Position numbers and translations under genes: made by a program. 64,000 nucleotides of DNA from Skermanella stibiiresistens SB22 (GTDB taxonomy: Bacteria > Pseudomonadota > Alphaproteobacteria > Azospirillales > Azospirillaceae), in assembly GCF_000576635.1 (NCBI RefSeq), contig NZ_AVFL01000017.1, positions 1 to 64,000 of the forward strand. Direction: 5' to 3'. Within the stretch, counting starts at the first letter, position 1. Every line of letters starts with the position of its first letter. The notes beneath the pieces are model-generated. The model did not search any database. It saw only the letters and a list, made by a program, of their open reading frames with translations, and had not been told where the DNA came from. This document shows, one piece after another, positions 32,367 through 40,208 of this stretch.

Positions 32367-33538
32367 CACTTGACCCGTTCGAGGATCGAGACGTAGTTGG
32401 CGACGGCGGCGCCGCCCATGTTGAAGACGCCGGCCAGCTTGGCGTCCGGCACCTGCATGCCCTCGGCCTCGTTCATCAGCTGGAGCGCCGCCATCACATG
32501 CATCGAGACGCCGGTCGCCCCGATCGGGTGCCCCTTGGACTTGAGCCCGCCCGACGCGTTGACCGGCAGCTTGCCGCCCTTGGCGGTGGTGCCGTCGCGG
32601 ACGACGCGGTAACCCTGGCCCGGCTCGGCCAGCCCCATCGCCTCGTACTCGATCATCTCGGCGATGGTGAAGCAGTCATGCGTCTCGACCAGGCTGAGGT
32701 CGTCCAGCGTCAGGCCGGACTGGTCCAGCGCCTTCCTCCAGGCCATGCGGGCGCCCTCGAAGGCGGTCGGGTCGCGGCGCGACAGCGGCAGGAAGTCGTT
32801 GACGTGGCGGCGCGCCCGGAAGGCGATGGCCCGCTCCAGCCCCTCGGCCGTCTCGGCGTCGGCGATCACCAGCGCCGCGGCGCCGTCGGACACCAGCGAG
32901 CAGTCGGTCCGCCGCAGCGGTGCCGCGACATACGGGTTCTTGTCCGACACCGTGTTGCAGAACTCGAAGCCGAAGTCCTTCCGCATGTGGGCGTAGGGAT
33001 TGCCCATGCCGTTGGCGTGGTTCTTGGCCGCGATCCGGGCCAGTTCCTCCGACCGGTCGCCATAGCGTTGGAAGTAGTTCTGCGTGATCCGGCCGAAGAT
33101 GCCGGCGAAACCGCCCTCGACGCTGGCCTCCTCGCGGTGGTAGCTGGCGCCTAGCAGGATGTCGCCGATCTGGACGCCCGGCGTCGCCGTCATCTTCTCG
33201 GCGCCGACCACCAAGGCGATGCGGCCGCGGCCTGACTCGACGAAATCCAGCGCGCTGTAGAGCGCCGCCGAACCGGTCGAGCAGGCGTTCTCCAGCCGGG
33301 TCGCCGGCACGTGGGCCAGCTTCTCGTCGGCCAGCGCCACCAGCGACGCCTGGAAGTCCTGCTTGGAGAAGCCGTTGTTCATGACGCCGACATAGATGCC
33401 GTCGACATCCCCGGCGTCGACGCCGGCGTGTTCGAGCGCGGCACCGGTGACCTGCGCCATCAGCGCCTCGGTGTCGGGGGCGTCCGACTTGCCGAACACG
33501 GTGTGCGCCCAGCCGACGATTCTCGCTTGTCCCGTCAT
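32366..33538 (-). CDS. Thiolase family acyl-CoA acetyltransferase (SCP-x-like)
   Basis: A 390-residue thiolase fold protein of the SCP2/lipid-transfer-associated type. The nucleophile is Cys86 (ENACSTGS) and the active-site histidine is in KGHPIGATG. The second catalytic cysteine of classical thiolases (CxG near the C-terminus) is replaced by NMGGAAVANY, as is usual in this subgroup. It would cleave or condense beta-ketoacyl-CoA. Lies four bases behind iclR and is coupled to the ligase gene. Confidence 0.9.
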   Translation of the reverse strand: MTGQARIVGWAHTVFGKSDAPDTEALMAQVTGAALEHAGVDAGDVDGIYVGVMNNGFSKQDFQASLVALADEKLAHVPATRLENACSTGSAALYSALDFVESGRGRIALVVGAEKMTATPGVQIGDILLGASYHREEASVEGGFAGIFGRITQNYFQRYGDRSEELARIAAKNHANGMGNPYAHMRKDFGFEFCNTVSDKNPYVAAPLRRTDCSLVSDGAAALVIADAETAEGLERAIAFRARRHVNDFLPLSRRDPTAFEGARMAWRKALDQSGLTLDDLSLVETHDCFTIAEMIEYEAMGLAEPGQGYRVVRDGTTAKGGKLPVNASGGLKSKGHPIGATGVSMHVMAALQLMNEAEGMQVPDAKLAGVFNMGGAAVANYVSILERVK

Positions 33539-33542
33539 GGTC

Positions 33543-34427
33543 TCATCTCCCTATGCTGATCTTCTGTCTGGTCTTCGCCGCCGGAGGTTCGGCCGAGGCG
33601 CGGCGTTGCGCCCGGCGCGGCCCGCCGGCGGGGTCCGTCTGGTTGGCCAGTTTCGCCTCCAGCAGGCGCGCCTCCCGCTGGAGCAGGAGCGCCAGGACCG
33701 GCTGGCGATCCTCCGGTAGCCGACTGGCGATGGCCGCGATGCTGAGCGCGCCGGCGGGGCGGCCGTCCGGCCCCATCACCGCCACGCCGATCCCCCACGA
33801 GCTTGGCAAGATCAGGCCGGGATTGACCGCGTAGCCCCGCTCGCGGGTCAAGGCCAGGGTAGCCCGCAAGTCGTCGTAGGGGAACCGCGGATAGCGTTCG
33901 GCCACGACCTGTCGGTTCGCCTCGATCACCGCGTCGGCGTCGTCGTCGTCCAGCGCCGCCAGCAGGGCCAGCGAACCGGCGCCCAGGCCCAGCGGATAGC
34001 GGTCGCCAGCGTTCAGGATATGGGTGCGGATCGGGTAGGCTCCCTCCTCGCGATGTAGGCAGACCGACCACGTGTCGCGCCGCACCGACAGGAAGGCGCT
34101 CTCCTCCGACACCTCGGCGATGCGGACGAGGTTGCCCATCGCCAGCTGGTGGATGCCGTAGCGTCGCGCCGCCAGGGTTCCGAGCACGTATGTTTCCTCG
34201 CCGAGGAAGTAGCGCCGGGTCTCCGGATCCTGGGAAACGAGACCGGCGCGCATCAGCGCCATGACGAGGCGCCGCGCGGTCGGCTTGTTGAGCTTGCTCT
34301 CCTCGACGATGCGGGACAGCGGCATTCCGATATCGCCATGGCGCCCGATCAGCGTCAGCAGGCGGAGCGCGCGGTCGACGCTCTGGGCACCGCTGAAGTC
34401 CGCCTGGACGACGTCACGCTCCCTCAC
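33543..34427 (-). CDS. IclR family transcriptional regulator
   Basis: A 294-residue regulator. The winged helix is at about residues 10-70 (LLTLIGRHGDIGMPLSRIVE, then LNKPTARRLVMALMRAGLV) and the GAF-like IclR ligand domain covers 90-255. The start is taken as GTG at 34427 because a GGAGG Shine-Dalgarno sits seven bases before it and the protein begins where IclR proteins begin; the frame remains open further upstream. A basic Gln/Arg/Ala tail ends the protein. It heads the iclR-thiolase-ligase operon and faces the TRAP operon across three matching palindromes. Confidence 0.9.
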   Translation of the reverse strand: MRERDVVQADFSGAQSVDRALRLLTLIGRHGDIGMPLSRIVEESKLNKPTARRLVMALMRAGLVSQDPETRRYFLGEETYVLGTLAARRYGIHQLAMGNLVRIAEVSEESAFLSVRRDTWSVCLHREEGAYPIRTHILNAGDRYPLGLGAGSLALLAALDDDDADAVIEANRQVVAERYPRFPYDDLRATLALTRERGYAVNPGLILPSSWGIGVAVMGPDGRPAGALSIAAIASRLPEDRQPVLALLLQREARLLEAKLANQTDPAGGPRRAQRRASAEPPAAKTRQKISIGR

Positions 34428-34442
34428 AGGCTTTCCTCCGGC

Positions 34443-34459
34443 GATCCATATTGTAGACC
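34443..34459. promoter_or_regulatory. Degenerate IclR-type operator
   Basis: GATCCATATTGTAGACC matches GGTCCA-N5-TGGACC at ten of twelve arm positions. It sits immediately upstream of the iclR Shine-Dalgarno, a good place for autorepression. Confidence 0.4.
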
Positions 34460-34549
34460 TGCGTTTGTTTTTATCGAGCCCGATGAGGCGGAAGGATATT
34501 GTAATCCGCGCGAAGATCAATATCCTTCGCCCCGCGAACAAGAAATTCG

Positions 34550-34566
34550 GGTCCACGACATGGACC
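34550..34566. promoter_or_regulatory. IclR-type operator, copy 1
   Basis: GGTCCA-CGACA-TGGACC, a perfect 6-bp inverted repeat with a 5-bp spacer, the same architecture as the copy at 34582. Centre-to-centre distance is 32 bp, about three helical turns, so two dimers could bind the same face. Confidence 0.7.
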
Positions 34567-34581
34567 GGCGCCCCGAATAGC

Positions 34582-34598
34582 GGTCCATATCATGGACC
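34582..34598. promoter_or_regulatory. IclR-type operator, copy 2
   Basis: GGTCCA-TATCA-TGGACC; the palindrome actually extends to GGTCCAT-ATC-ATGGACC. It lies 62 bp before the TRAP small-permease ATG and is the likely control point of the rightward operon. Confidence 0.7.
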
Positions 34599-34659
34599 TT
34601 GTGACGGAGCCGGCCTCCCGTGTCGAAGGCGACGATGCACAGGGAGGCGATCAAGAACA

Positions 34660-35172
34660 ATGCGAGCCCTCATCGACAATATCGAGGAAGCGCTCTGCGG
34701 CCTGATCTTCATGGCGATGACCCTGCTGGGTTTCGCCAATGTCACGGTCCGATACCTGTCCAACCATTCCCTGGCGTCGACCGAGGAACTGCTGATCAAT
34801 GGTTTCCTGCTGCTGACCGTGCTGGGTGCTGCGATCGCGGCCAAGCGGGGCGATCATCTGGCCGTCACCATCATCCATGACCTGCTGCCCCGGCGCGGCA
34901 AGATCGCGATGATCGTGATCTCGACGGCGCTCGGCTGCGTGCTGCTGGGCGCCTCCGCCTGGTTCACGGCTGAACTGGTGTCGAACCAGCTGTCCAACGG
35001 CATGCTGTCCTACGCGCTCCAGGTTCCGGCCTGGTACTACACGGCGGCCGTTCCGGTCGCCTTCGTCCTGGTCATGGTCCGCTTCATCCAGCAGGCGGGA
35101 AGGGCGGTGCGGGAGTTGGCGGACCCGCCCATGGCGATGCCCGGAACCGGGGTCGGAGGGAGCCATGTCTGA
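34660..35172 (+). CDS. TRAP transporter small permease (DctQ type)
   Basis: A 170-residue membrane protein with four predicted helices (starting EALCGLIFMAMTLLGFANVT) and the usual VRYL...STEELL and AAIAAKRGDHLAV motifs of DctQ subunits. AGGGAGG lies about 11 bases before the ATG. Its stop overlaps the start of the large permease by eight bases. Together with the M and P genes downstream it makes a sodium- or proton-driven importer of organic acids. Confidence 0.92.
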   Translation: MRALIDNIEEALCGLIFMAMTLLGFANVTVRYLSNHSLASTEELLINGFLLLTVLGAAIAAKRGDHLAVTIIHDLLPRRGKIAMIVISTALGCVLLGASAWFTAELVSNQLSNGMLSYALQVPAWYYTAAVPVAFVLVMVRFIQQAGRAVRELADPPMAMPGTGVGGSHV

Positions 35173-36496
35173 GATCGGTGTCGGCACGCAGATGCTGCTG
35201 GCGTTCTTCCTGCTGCTGTTCCTGAAGCTGCCGGTCGCCTTCGCGCTGGGGCTTTCCGCCATCTTCGCCATGTGGCAACTGGGCTTCGGCCTGGAGATGG
35301 TCGGCGATCTGATCACGACCGGGATCACCAAGTATTCCTTGCTGGCTGTGCCGTTCTTCATCCTGGCCGGCGCGCTGATGGGCGTCGTCGGCATCGCGGA
35401 GCGCATGATCCAATTCTTCCGGGTGCTGATCGGCGGGCTGCCCGGCGGCATGGGCGTCGTCGGCACCGTCGTCTGCCTGTTCTGGGGAGCGGTCAGCGGG
35501 TCCGGCCCGGCCTCGGTCGCGGCGATCGGGCCGCTGATCATCAAGAGCATGGTCGACGACGGCTATCCCAAAGCCTTCTCGGCGGCGCTGGTCTGCACCG
35601 GGGCCGCCCTGTCGATCGTCATCCCGCCGTCGATTGGGCTGGTGATCTACGGCGTCATCGCCGAGACCTCGATCTCCGACCTGTTCCTGGCCGCCATCGT
35701 CCCCGGCCTGATCATGGGCATCCTGATGCTGGCGACGCTGCCCTACGCGGCGCGCGGCCGGGCCAAGGCGCTGGCCGCCAGCAGCGCAGCGGGAACCGGG
35801 CTGATGGCGCAACCCCACGCCCACCTGCCGTATTTCTCCCGCCTGTGGCGCGCCTTCGTCGACGCCATCTGGGGCCTGCTGACGCCGGTCGTCATCCTGG
35901 GCGGCATCTATGGCGGCATCTTCACGCCGACCGAGGCCGCGATCATCGCCACCGTCTATGCCATGTTCGTCGGCGTCGTGATCTACCGGACCCTGACGCC
36001 CAAGGTGTTGTTCTCGGCCCTGGCCGACGCCAGCGCCTCGTCGGCGGTCGTCATGCTGGTGGTCGCCTTCGCCAGCCTGTTCGGCTGGGTGGTCACGGTG
36101 GACGACGTGGTCGGCCAATACTCGACCCTGCTGCTCGGCCTCAGCCACAACGAGTGGGTCATCCTGGCGGTCATCGCCGTGATCCTGCTGATCGCCGGCA
36201 TGTTCATGGACGCGATCACGATCATGTTCATCACGCTGCCGATCTTCCTGCCGGTGGTCAAGGAGTTGGGCTGGGACCCGGTCTGGTTCGGCGTGATCCT
36301 GATGGTCAACCTCTCGATCGGCCTGTTCACGCCGCCGGTTGGCATCAACCTGTTCGTCGCCGCCAACATCACCCGACTGTCGCTGGAACGCATCGCCATC
36401 GGCGCCATCCCGTTCCTGTTCACGAGCCTGATCGGCCTGACCATCCTGTCGATCTTTCCGTGGTTCTCGCAGTTCGTGCTGGCCTATATGAAATGA
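35165..36496 (+). CDS. TRAP transporter large permease (DctM type)
   Basis: A 443-residue membrane protein with about 12 helices and typical DctM motifs: PFFILAGALMG, VVGTVVCLFWGAVSGSGPAS, IPPSIGLVIYGVIAETSI and a C-terminal TPPVGINLFVAANI repeat of the transport core. This subunit carries the sodium and substrate across the inner membrane. Overlaps the small permease gene and precedes the binding protein by 66 bp. Confidence 0.95.
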   Translation: MSEIGVGTQMLLAFFLLLFLKLPVAFALGLSAIFAMWQLGFGLEMVGDLITTGITKYSLLAVPFFILAGALMGVVGIAERMIQFFRVLIGGLPGGMGVVGTVVCLFWGAVSGSGPASVAAIGPLIIKSMVDDGYPKAFSAALVCTGAALSIVIPPSIGLVIYGVIAETSISDLFLAAIVPGLIMGILMLATLPYAARGRAKALAASSAAGTGLMAQPHAHLPYFSRLWRAFVDAIWGLLTPVVILGGIYGGIFTPTEAAIIATVYAMFVGVVIYRTLTPKVLFSALADASASSAVVMLVVAFASLFGWVVTVDDVVGQYSTLLLGLSHNEWVILAVIAVILLIAGMFMDAITIMFITLPIFLPVVKELGWDPVWFGVILMVNLSIGLFTPPVGINLFVAANITRLSLERIAIGAIPFLFTSLIGLTILSIFPWFSQFVLAYMK

Positions 36497-36562
36497 CCCT
36501 ATGAAGTGACTGGGGCGCCAAGGCCCCGGCGTAACGACAAGATCTTTGGGAGGAGCAAGATA

Positions 36563-37579
36563 ATGACGATGAAATTGACCCACGCCCTGAAGGCGGTGGC
36601 GTTCTCCGCGGTGCTCGGGTTCGGCTTCGCCGGCGCCGCCTCGGCGGAGACGTTCCGGCTGTCGCACAACACCTCGGACGCGACCACTTGGCACAAGGGT
36701 GGCGAGCGGTTCGGCGAATTGATGAAGGAGGCGTCCGGCGGCAAGGACTCCGTCCGCCTGTTCCCCAACGCCACGCTGACCGGCGGCGATCAGATGAAGC
36801 AGGCGGAGATGGTCGGGCGGGGCGCGCTGGACTTCGTCATCACGTCGGCCATCAACGTGACGCCGCTCGTTCCGGAGATGGCGGCGTTCTCGCTGCCCTA
36901 CCTGTTCTCGTCCTATGGCCAAGTGGACGCCGCGACCAGCGGGCAGCCGGGCGAGATGCTGACCGGGATCATGGAGAAGCACGGCATCGTCGTGCTGGCC
37001 TGGGGTGAGAACGGCTTCCGCGAGGTCACCAACAACGTCCGGCCGATCAAGTCGCCGGCCGACCTCAAGGGCCTGAAGATGCGCGTCGCCGGCCCGATGT
37101 ACATCGACGTGATGAACGCGCTGGGCGCCAACCCGCAGCAGATGCAGTGGGTGGAGACCTTCTCAGCCCTCCAGCAGGGCGTGGTCGACGGCCAGGAGAA
37201 CCCGATCGGCGCGGTGATCATTCCGCAGCGGGTTTACGAGGTCCAGAAGTACCTGACGACGTGGCACTATTCCTACGATCCGGTCTTCCTCGGTGTTTCC
37301 AAGAAGCGTTGGGAAAGCTGGGACGAAGCGACCCGCGCGCGGGTGAGGACGGCGGCCGAGCAGGCCATGACCTACCAGCGCGACCTGACCCGCGAGGAGA
37401 CCGAAAAGGGCCTCGAGTTCCTGCGCGGCAAGGGCATGCAGGTCTACGAGCCGACGGACGACGAGCGCAAGGCGTTCAAGGACGCGACGAAGGGGGCGTT
37501 CGACACCTGGGCGACCAAGGTCGGCCCCGATCTGGCCGCCGCGTTCCAGAAAGCGGCCGACAGCGCCGGGACGAACTGA
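36563..37579 (+). CDS. TRAP transporter substrate-binding protein (DctP type)
   Basis: A 338-residue periplasmic protein with a Sec signal peptide (AVAFSAVLGFGFAGAASA, cut before ETF). The arginine that usually clamps the substrate carboxylate is probably in LKGLKMRVAGPMY; WVETFSALQQGVVDGQENPI is the classical DctP motif. GGGAGGAGC precedes ATG 36563. The ligand is expected to be a carboxylic acid, fitting the acyl-CoA ligase in the divergent arm. Confidence 0.93.
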   Translation: MTMKLTHALKAVAFSAVLGFGFAGAASAETFRLSHNTSDATTWHKGGERFGELMKEASGGKDSVRLFPNATLTGGDQMKQAEMVGRGALDFVITSAINVTPLVPEMAAFSLPYLFSSYGQVDAATSGQPGEMLTGIMEKHGIVVLAWGENGFREVTNNVRPIKSPADLKGLKMRVAGPMYIDVMNALGANPQQMQWVETFSALQQGVVDGQENPIGAVIIPQRVYEVQKYLTTWHYSYDPVFLGVSKKRWESWDEATRARVRTAAEQAMTYQRDLTREETEKGLEFLRGKGMQVYEPTDDERKAFKDATKGAFDTWATKVGPDLAAAFQKAADSAGTN

Positions 37580-37583
37580 AGCG

Positions 37584-38480
37584 ATGCCCTCGATCCCAGC
37601 ACCCGGCCCAGCACCTAGTCCCACACCTGCCGCCAAAACGGCTAGACGCACGCTGACGCATCCCGGGCCTATCGGCCCGGAACGAGTCGAGAGCCGCGCT
37701 GGACGGTCCAAACAGCTGGCTTTCACGCTGAAGCCGGGCCTGACCATCAACGAGGCGATCACCGGCCCTCTGCTCGATGCCGGGATCCAGGGCGCCGTGG
37801 TCGAGATCGAGGGTGGTGCCCTCGGGCCCTTCACCTATGTGCTACCGGCCGCCTCGTCGGATGGCAAGCACGCGGCGTATTACAGTCAGCCCCACGTGAT
37901 CGAGGGGCTGACCCGGATCGAGCGCGCGAGCGTCAGCGTCGGGCTGCGCGAGGACTCGCCATTCATCCACTGCCACGGCGTCTGGATCGAGCCGGACGGC
38001 TCGCGCCGCGCCGGTCACATGATGCCGTTCGAGACGGTGATTGCGGAACCCGTCACCGCCCGCGCCTGGGGCCTGACCGACGCCAATTTCCTGGCGGAAC
38101 CCGATTCGGAAACCAACTTCACCCTGTTCCACCCTGTCGGAGCCGAGGAAGCCAAGGGAAAGCCGTCGGCCGTCCTCGCCCGCGTCCGCCCGAACGAGGA
38201 CATCTGCGAAGCGGTCGAAACCCTGTGCCGCCGGCACGGGATCGGCTCCGCGACGGTCCGCGGCATCGGATCGCTGGTTGGGGCCGAGTTCGGGGATGGT
38301 CGGATCGTCGGCTCCCACGCCAGCGAGATCCTCATCACCCGGGGCCATGTCCAGGCCGACGGAGCGGTCACGCTGGAGATCGCCATGGTCGACATGGCGG
38401 GCGTCATCCACGAGGGGCGGCTGATCCCCGGCCGCAATTCCGTCTGTGTCACCTTCGAGATCCACGTGGAGGAAGCATGA
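37584..38480 (+). CDS. Tandem PPC-domain (DUF296) protein
   Basis: A 298-residue protein that starts four bases after the TRAP binding protein gene. After a Pro-rich leader it contains two PPC/DUF296-like domains: the first (about 45-165) keeps the histidine-rich metal-site block SPFIHCHGVWIEPDGSRRAG followed by HMMPFE; the second (about 195-297) is degenerate there (VDMAGVIHEGRLIPG). PPC domains occur in plant AT-hook proteins and as stand-alone bacterial trimers of unknown activity. Its place between a TRAP importer and an SDR suggests a metabolic role, maybe substrate binding or hydrolysis; this is inference. Confidence 0.75.
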   Translation: MPSIPAPGPAPSPTPAAKTARRTLTHPGPIGPERVESRAGRSKQLAFTLKPGLTINEAITGPLLDAGIQGAVVEIEGGALGPFTYVLPAASSDGKHAAYYSQPHVIEGLTRIERASVSVGLREDSPFIHCHGVWIEPDGSRRAGHMMPFETVIAEPVTARAWGLTDANFLAEPDSETNFTLFHPVGAEEAKGKPSAVLARVRPNEDICEAVETLCRRHGIGSATVRGIGSLVGAEFGDGRIVGSHASEILITRGHVQADGAVTLEIAMVDMAGVIHEGRLIPGRNSVCVTFEIHVEEA

Positions 38481-39235
38481 GGACGGCCATCGTCACCGGC
38501 GGGGCGTCCGGCATCGGCCTCGCCACCACCCGCCTGCTGCTGGAGGAGGGATGGCGGGTGGTCGCCGCCGACCGGAATCCGGCGGCGCTGGACGACGCGC
38601 GCGGAAAACTCTCCGCCGCCGCCGACCAGTTGCGACTGGTAGAATTGGACGTCACCAGCGAGGAGGCGGTCGACACCCTGGTCGCCGACACCGCGTCGTC
38701 GTTCGGGCCGATTGGCGGTGTCGTCAATTCGGCCGGCTTCGGCCGCGACATCCCGTTCTTCGACACCACGCCCGACCTGTTCCGCCAGATCCACGAGGTC
38801 AATGTGATTGGCGCGTTCCTGGTTTCCCGCGCGGCTGCGCTGGCGATGCGGGAAACGGGAGGCGGCGCGATCGTCAACATCGCGTCGGTATCCGGCATGA
38901 TCGGCAACATCGGCCGCACCGCCTATGGCGCGTCCAAAGGTGCCGTCATCGCGATGACGAAGGTGATGGCGGTGGAACTGGCGCCGCACGCGATCCGCGT
39001 CAACACGGTGGCGCCGGGACCGATCGAGACGCCCCTCGTGGCCGCCGTCCACACGCCCGAGATCAGGGAGGGCTGGCACCGGACGGTGCCGATGCGCCGG
39101 TATGGCATGCCGGACGAGATCGCGAGCACCATCTCGTTCCTGCTCGACGACCGCCGCGCCAGCTATGTGACTGGCCAGACACTGGCGGTCGACGGCGGTT
39201 TCGTCGCGAGCGGCCTGCTCGCCCCCGAAGGGTAG
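38477..39235 (+). CDS. Short-chain dehydrogenase/reductase (SDR)
   Basis: A 252-residue classical SDR. Cofactor motif TGGASGIG is at residues 8-15, NSAG at about 87, the catalytic serine in NIASVSGM and the YxxxK pair in AYGASKG. Asp at the end of strand 2 (VVAADRN) predicts NAD rather than NADP. The ATG overlaps the stop of the PPC gene (ATGA). It probably oxidises an alcohol group of the compound imported by the TRAP system. Confidence 0.93.
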   Translation: MRTAIVTGGASGIGLATTRLLLEEGWRVVAADRNPAALDDARGKLSAAADQLRLVELDVTSEEAVDTLVADTASSFGPIGGVVNSAGFGRDIPFFDTTPDLFRQIHEVNVIGAFLVSRAAALAMRETGGGAIVNIASVSGMIGNIGRTAYGASKGAVIAMTKVMAVELAPHAIRVNTVAPGPIETPLVAAVHTPEIREGWHRTVPMRRYGMPDEIASTISFLLDDRRASYVTGQTLAVDGGFVASGLLAPEG

Positions 39236-39261
39236 ATCCCCGAGAGGTGGAACCTAGCCGA

Positions 39262-39939
39262 TCAGGCGGAAATCACCTGCAGGTGGCGCGTCGGGGCGGC
39301 CGCGTCCTCGCCCGAGAAGCCGTTGTTCATGGCCCAGATGGCGGCCTGGGTGCGGTTGTTGACGTCGATCTTGCGCAGCAGGGTCTTCAGGTGGACCTTG
39401 ACGGTCGCCTCGGTGATGCCGAGCCGATTGGCGATCAGTTTGTTGCTGGCGCCGGTCACCAGGGACTGGAGGATTTCCCGCTCGCGCGAGGTCAGGCCGC
39501 GAACGGAATTGAGCGGCGACGGCGCGCTGCCGATGTCCAGCAGCATCGCGGCGAGGTTGGTCGGGAACACCTTCTCGCCGAGCATGATCAGGTGCAGCGA
39601 CTGGACCAGCGCCTCGGGCGAAACGTTCTTGATCAGGAAACCATCGGCGCCGCCACCCAGCGCTTGGCGCAACGTGTCGACCGAGACCTCGTCGGCCAGG
39701 ATGACGATGCGGGCGGCGGGATGGACATCGCGAAGCCGCTGAAGGTCGGAGGCTTCCTTGATGGCCTGGCCGGTGATCACCAAGGCCGGTGCGTTGCCAT
39801 CGGTGACGGCGCTTTCGATCGCCAGATCCATCGTGTTGAACTCCGCGCCGACTTCGAATTGGGTGCCGGCCAGGAGATGCTTCAGGCCCTCACGGAACAG
39901 CCGGTTGGATTCGATCAGAACGGTGCGGGACGAGGTCAT
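39262..39939 (-). CDS. LuxR/NarL-type regulator with a degenerate receiver
   Basis: A 225-residue protein laid out like a NarL response regulator. The C-terminal LuxR helix-turn-helix (about 148-212, LTSREREILQSLVTGASNKL, IANRLGITEATVKVHLKTLL) is intact. The receiver lacks the acidic pair (VLIESN instead of a DD/ED pair) and has Thr56 (LVITGQ) where the phosphorylated Asp should be, while keeping the KNVSPEAL lysine. It is therefore unlikely to be switched by phosphorylation. Convergent with the SDR gene. The 269 bp upstream are AT-richer (around 40060-40110) and probably hold its promoter. Confidence 0.88.
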   Translation of the reverse strand: MTSSRTVLIESNRLFREGLKHLLAGTQFEVGAEFNTMDLAIESAVTDGNAPALVITGQAIKEASDLQRLRDVHPAARIVILADEVSVDTLRQALGGGADGFLIKNVSPEALVQSLHLIMLGEKVFPTNLAAMLLDIGSAPSPLNSVRGLTSREREILQSLVTGASNKLIANRLGITEATVKVHLKTLLRKIDVNNRTQAAIWAMNNGFSGEDAAAPTRHLQVISA

Positions 39940-40208
39940 GGCAGTGTCTCTCCAAAAAAAGCGTTGCTATCGAAAGCGTTCATCATCGAACCAGGGCATG
40001 TTCCGAAGCGCTGGAGCCTGCCGCTTTCGTTGTCGCGTTGGAGAGATACTGCCGGAAAAGTTTCAGCTGATAAAGATAAAATTAACACTTTATAAAGGAC
40101 AATTAGTCTTAGGCCTTTCCGACGTGGATGCTGGCGGGGGCATGACGATAGGCAGGGAGGTGACCGGATCGAAGGCCCGGAAGCGCCGCCGCCAGCATCT
40201 CGGCGTGA

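Noticed and set aside
35084-36982. Minus-strand open frame of 632 codons opposite the TRAP genes
   Set aside because: It lies fully antisense to dctM/dctP-type genes with clear family motifs; its composition (Asp/Arg/His/Gln-rich) is the usual antisense shadow in GC-rich DNA.
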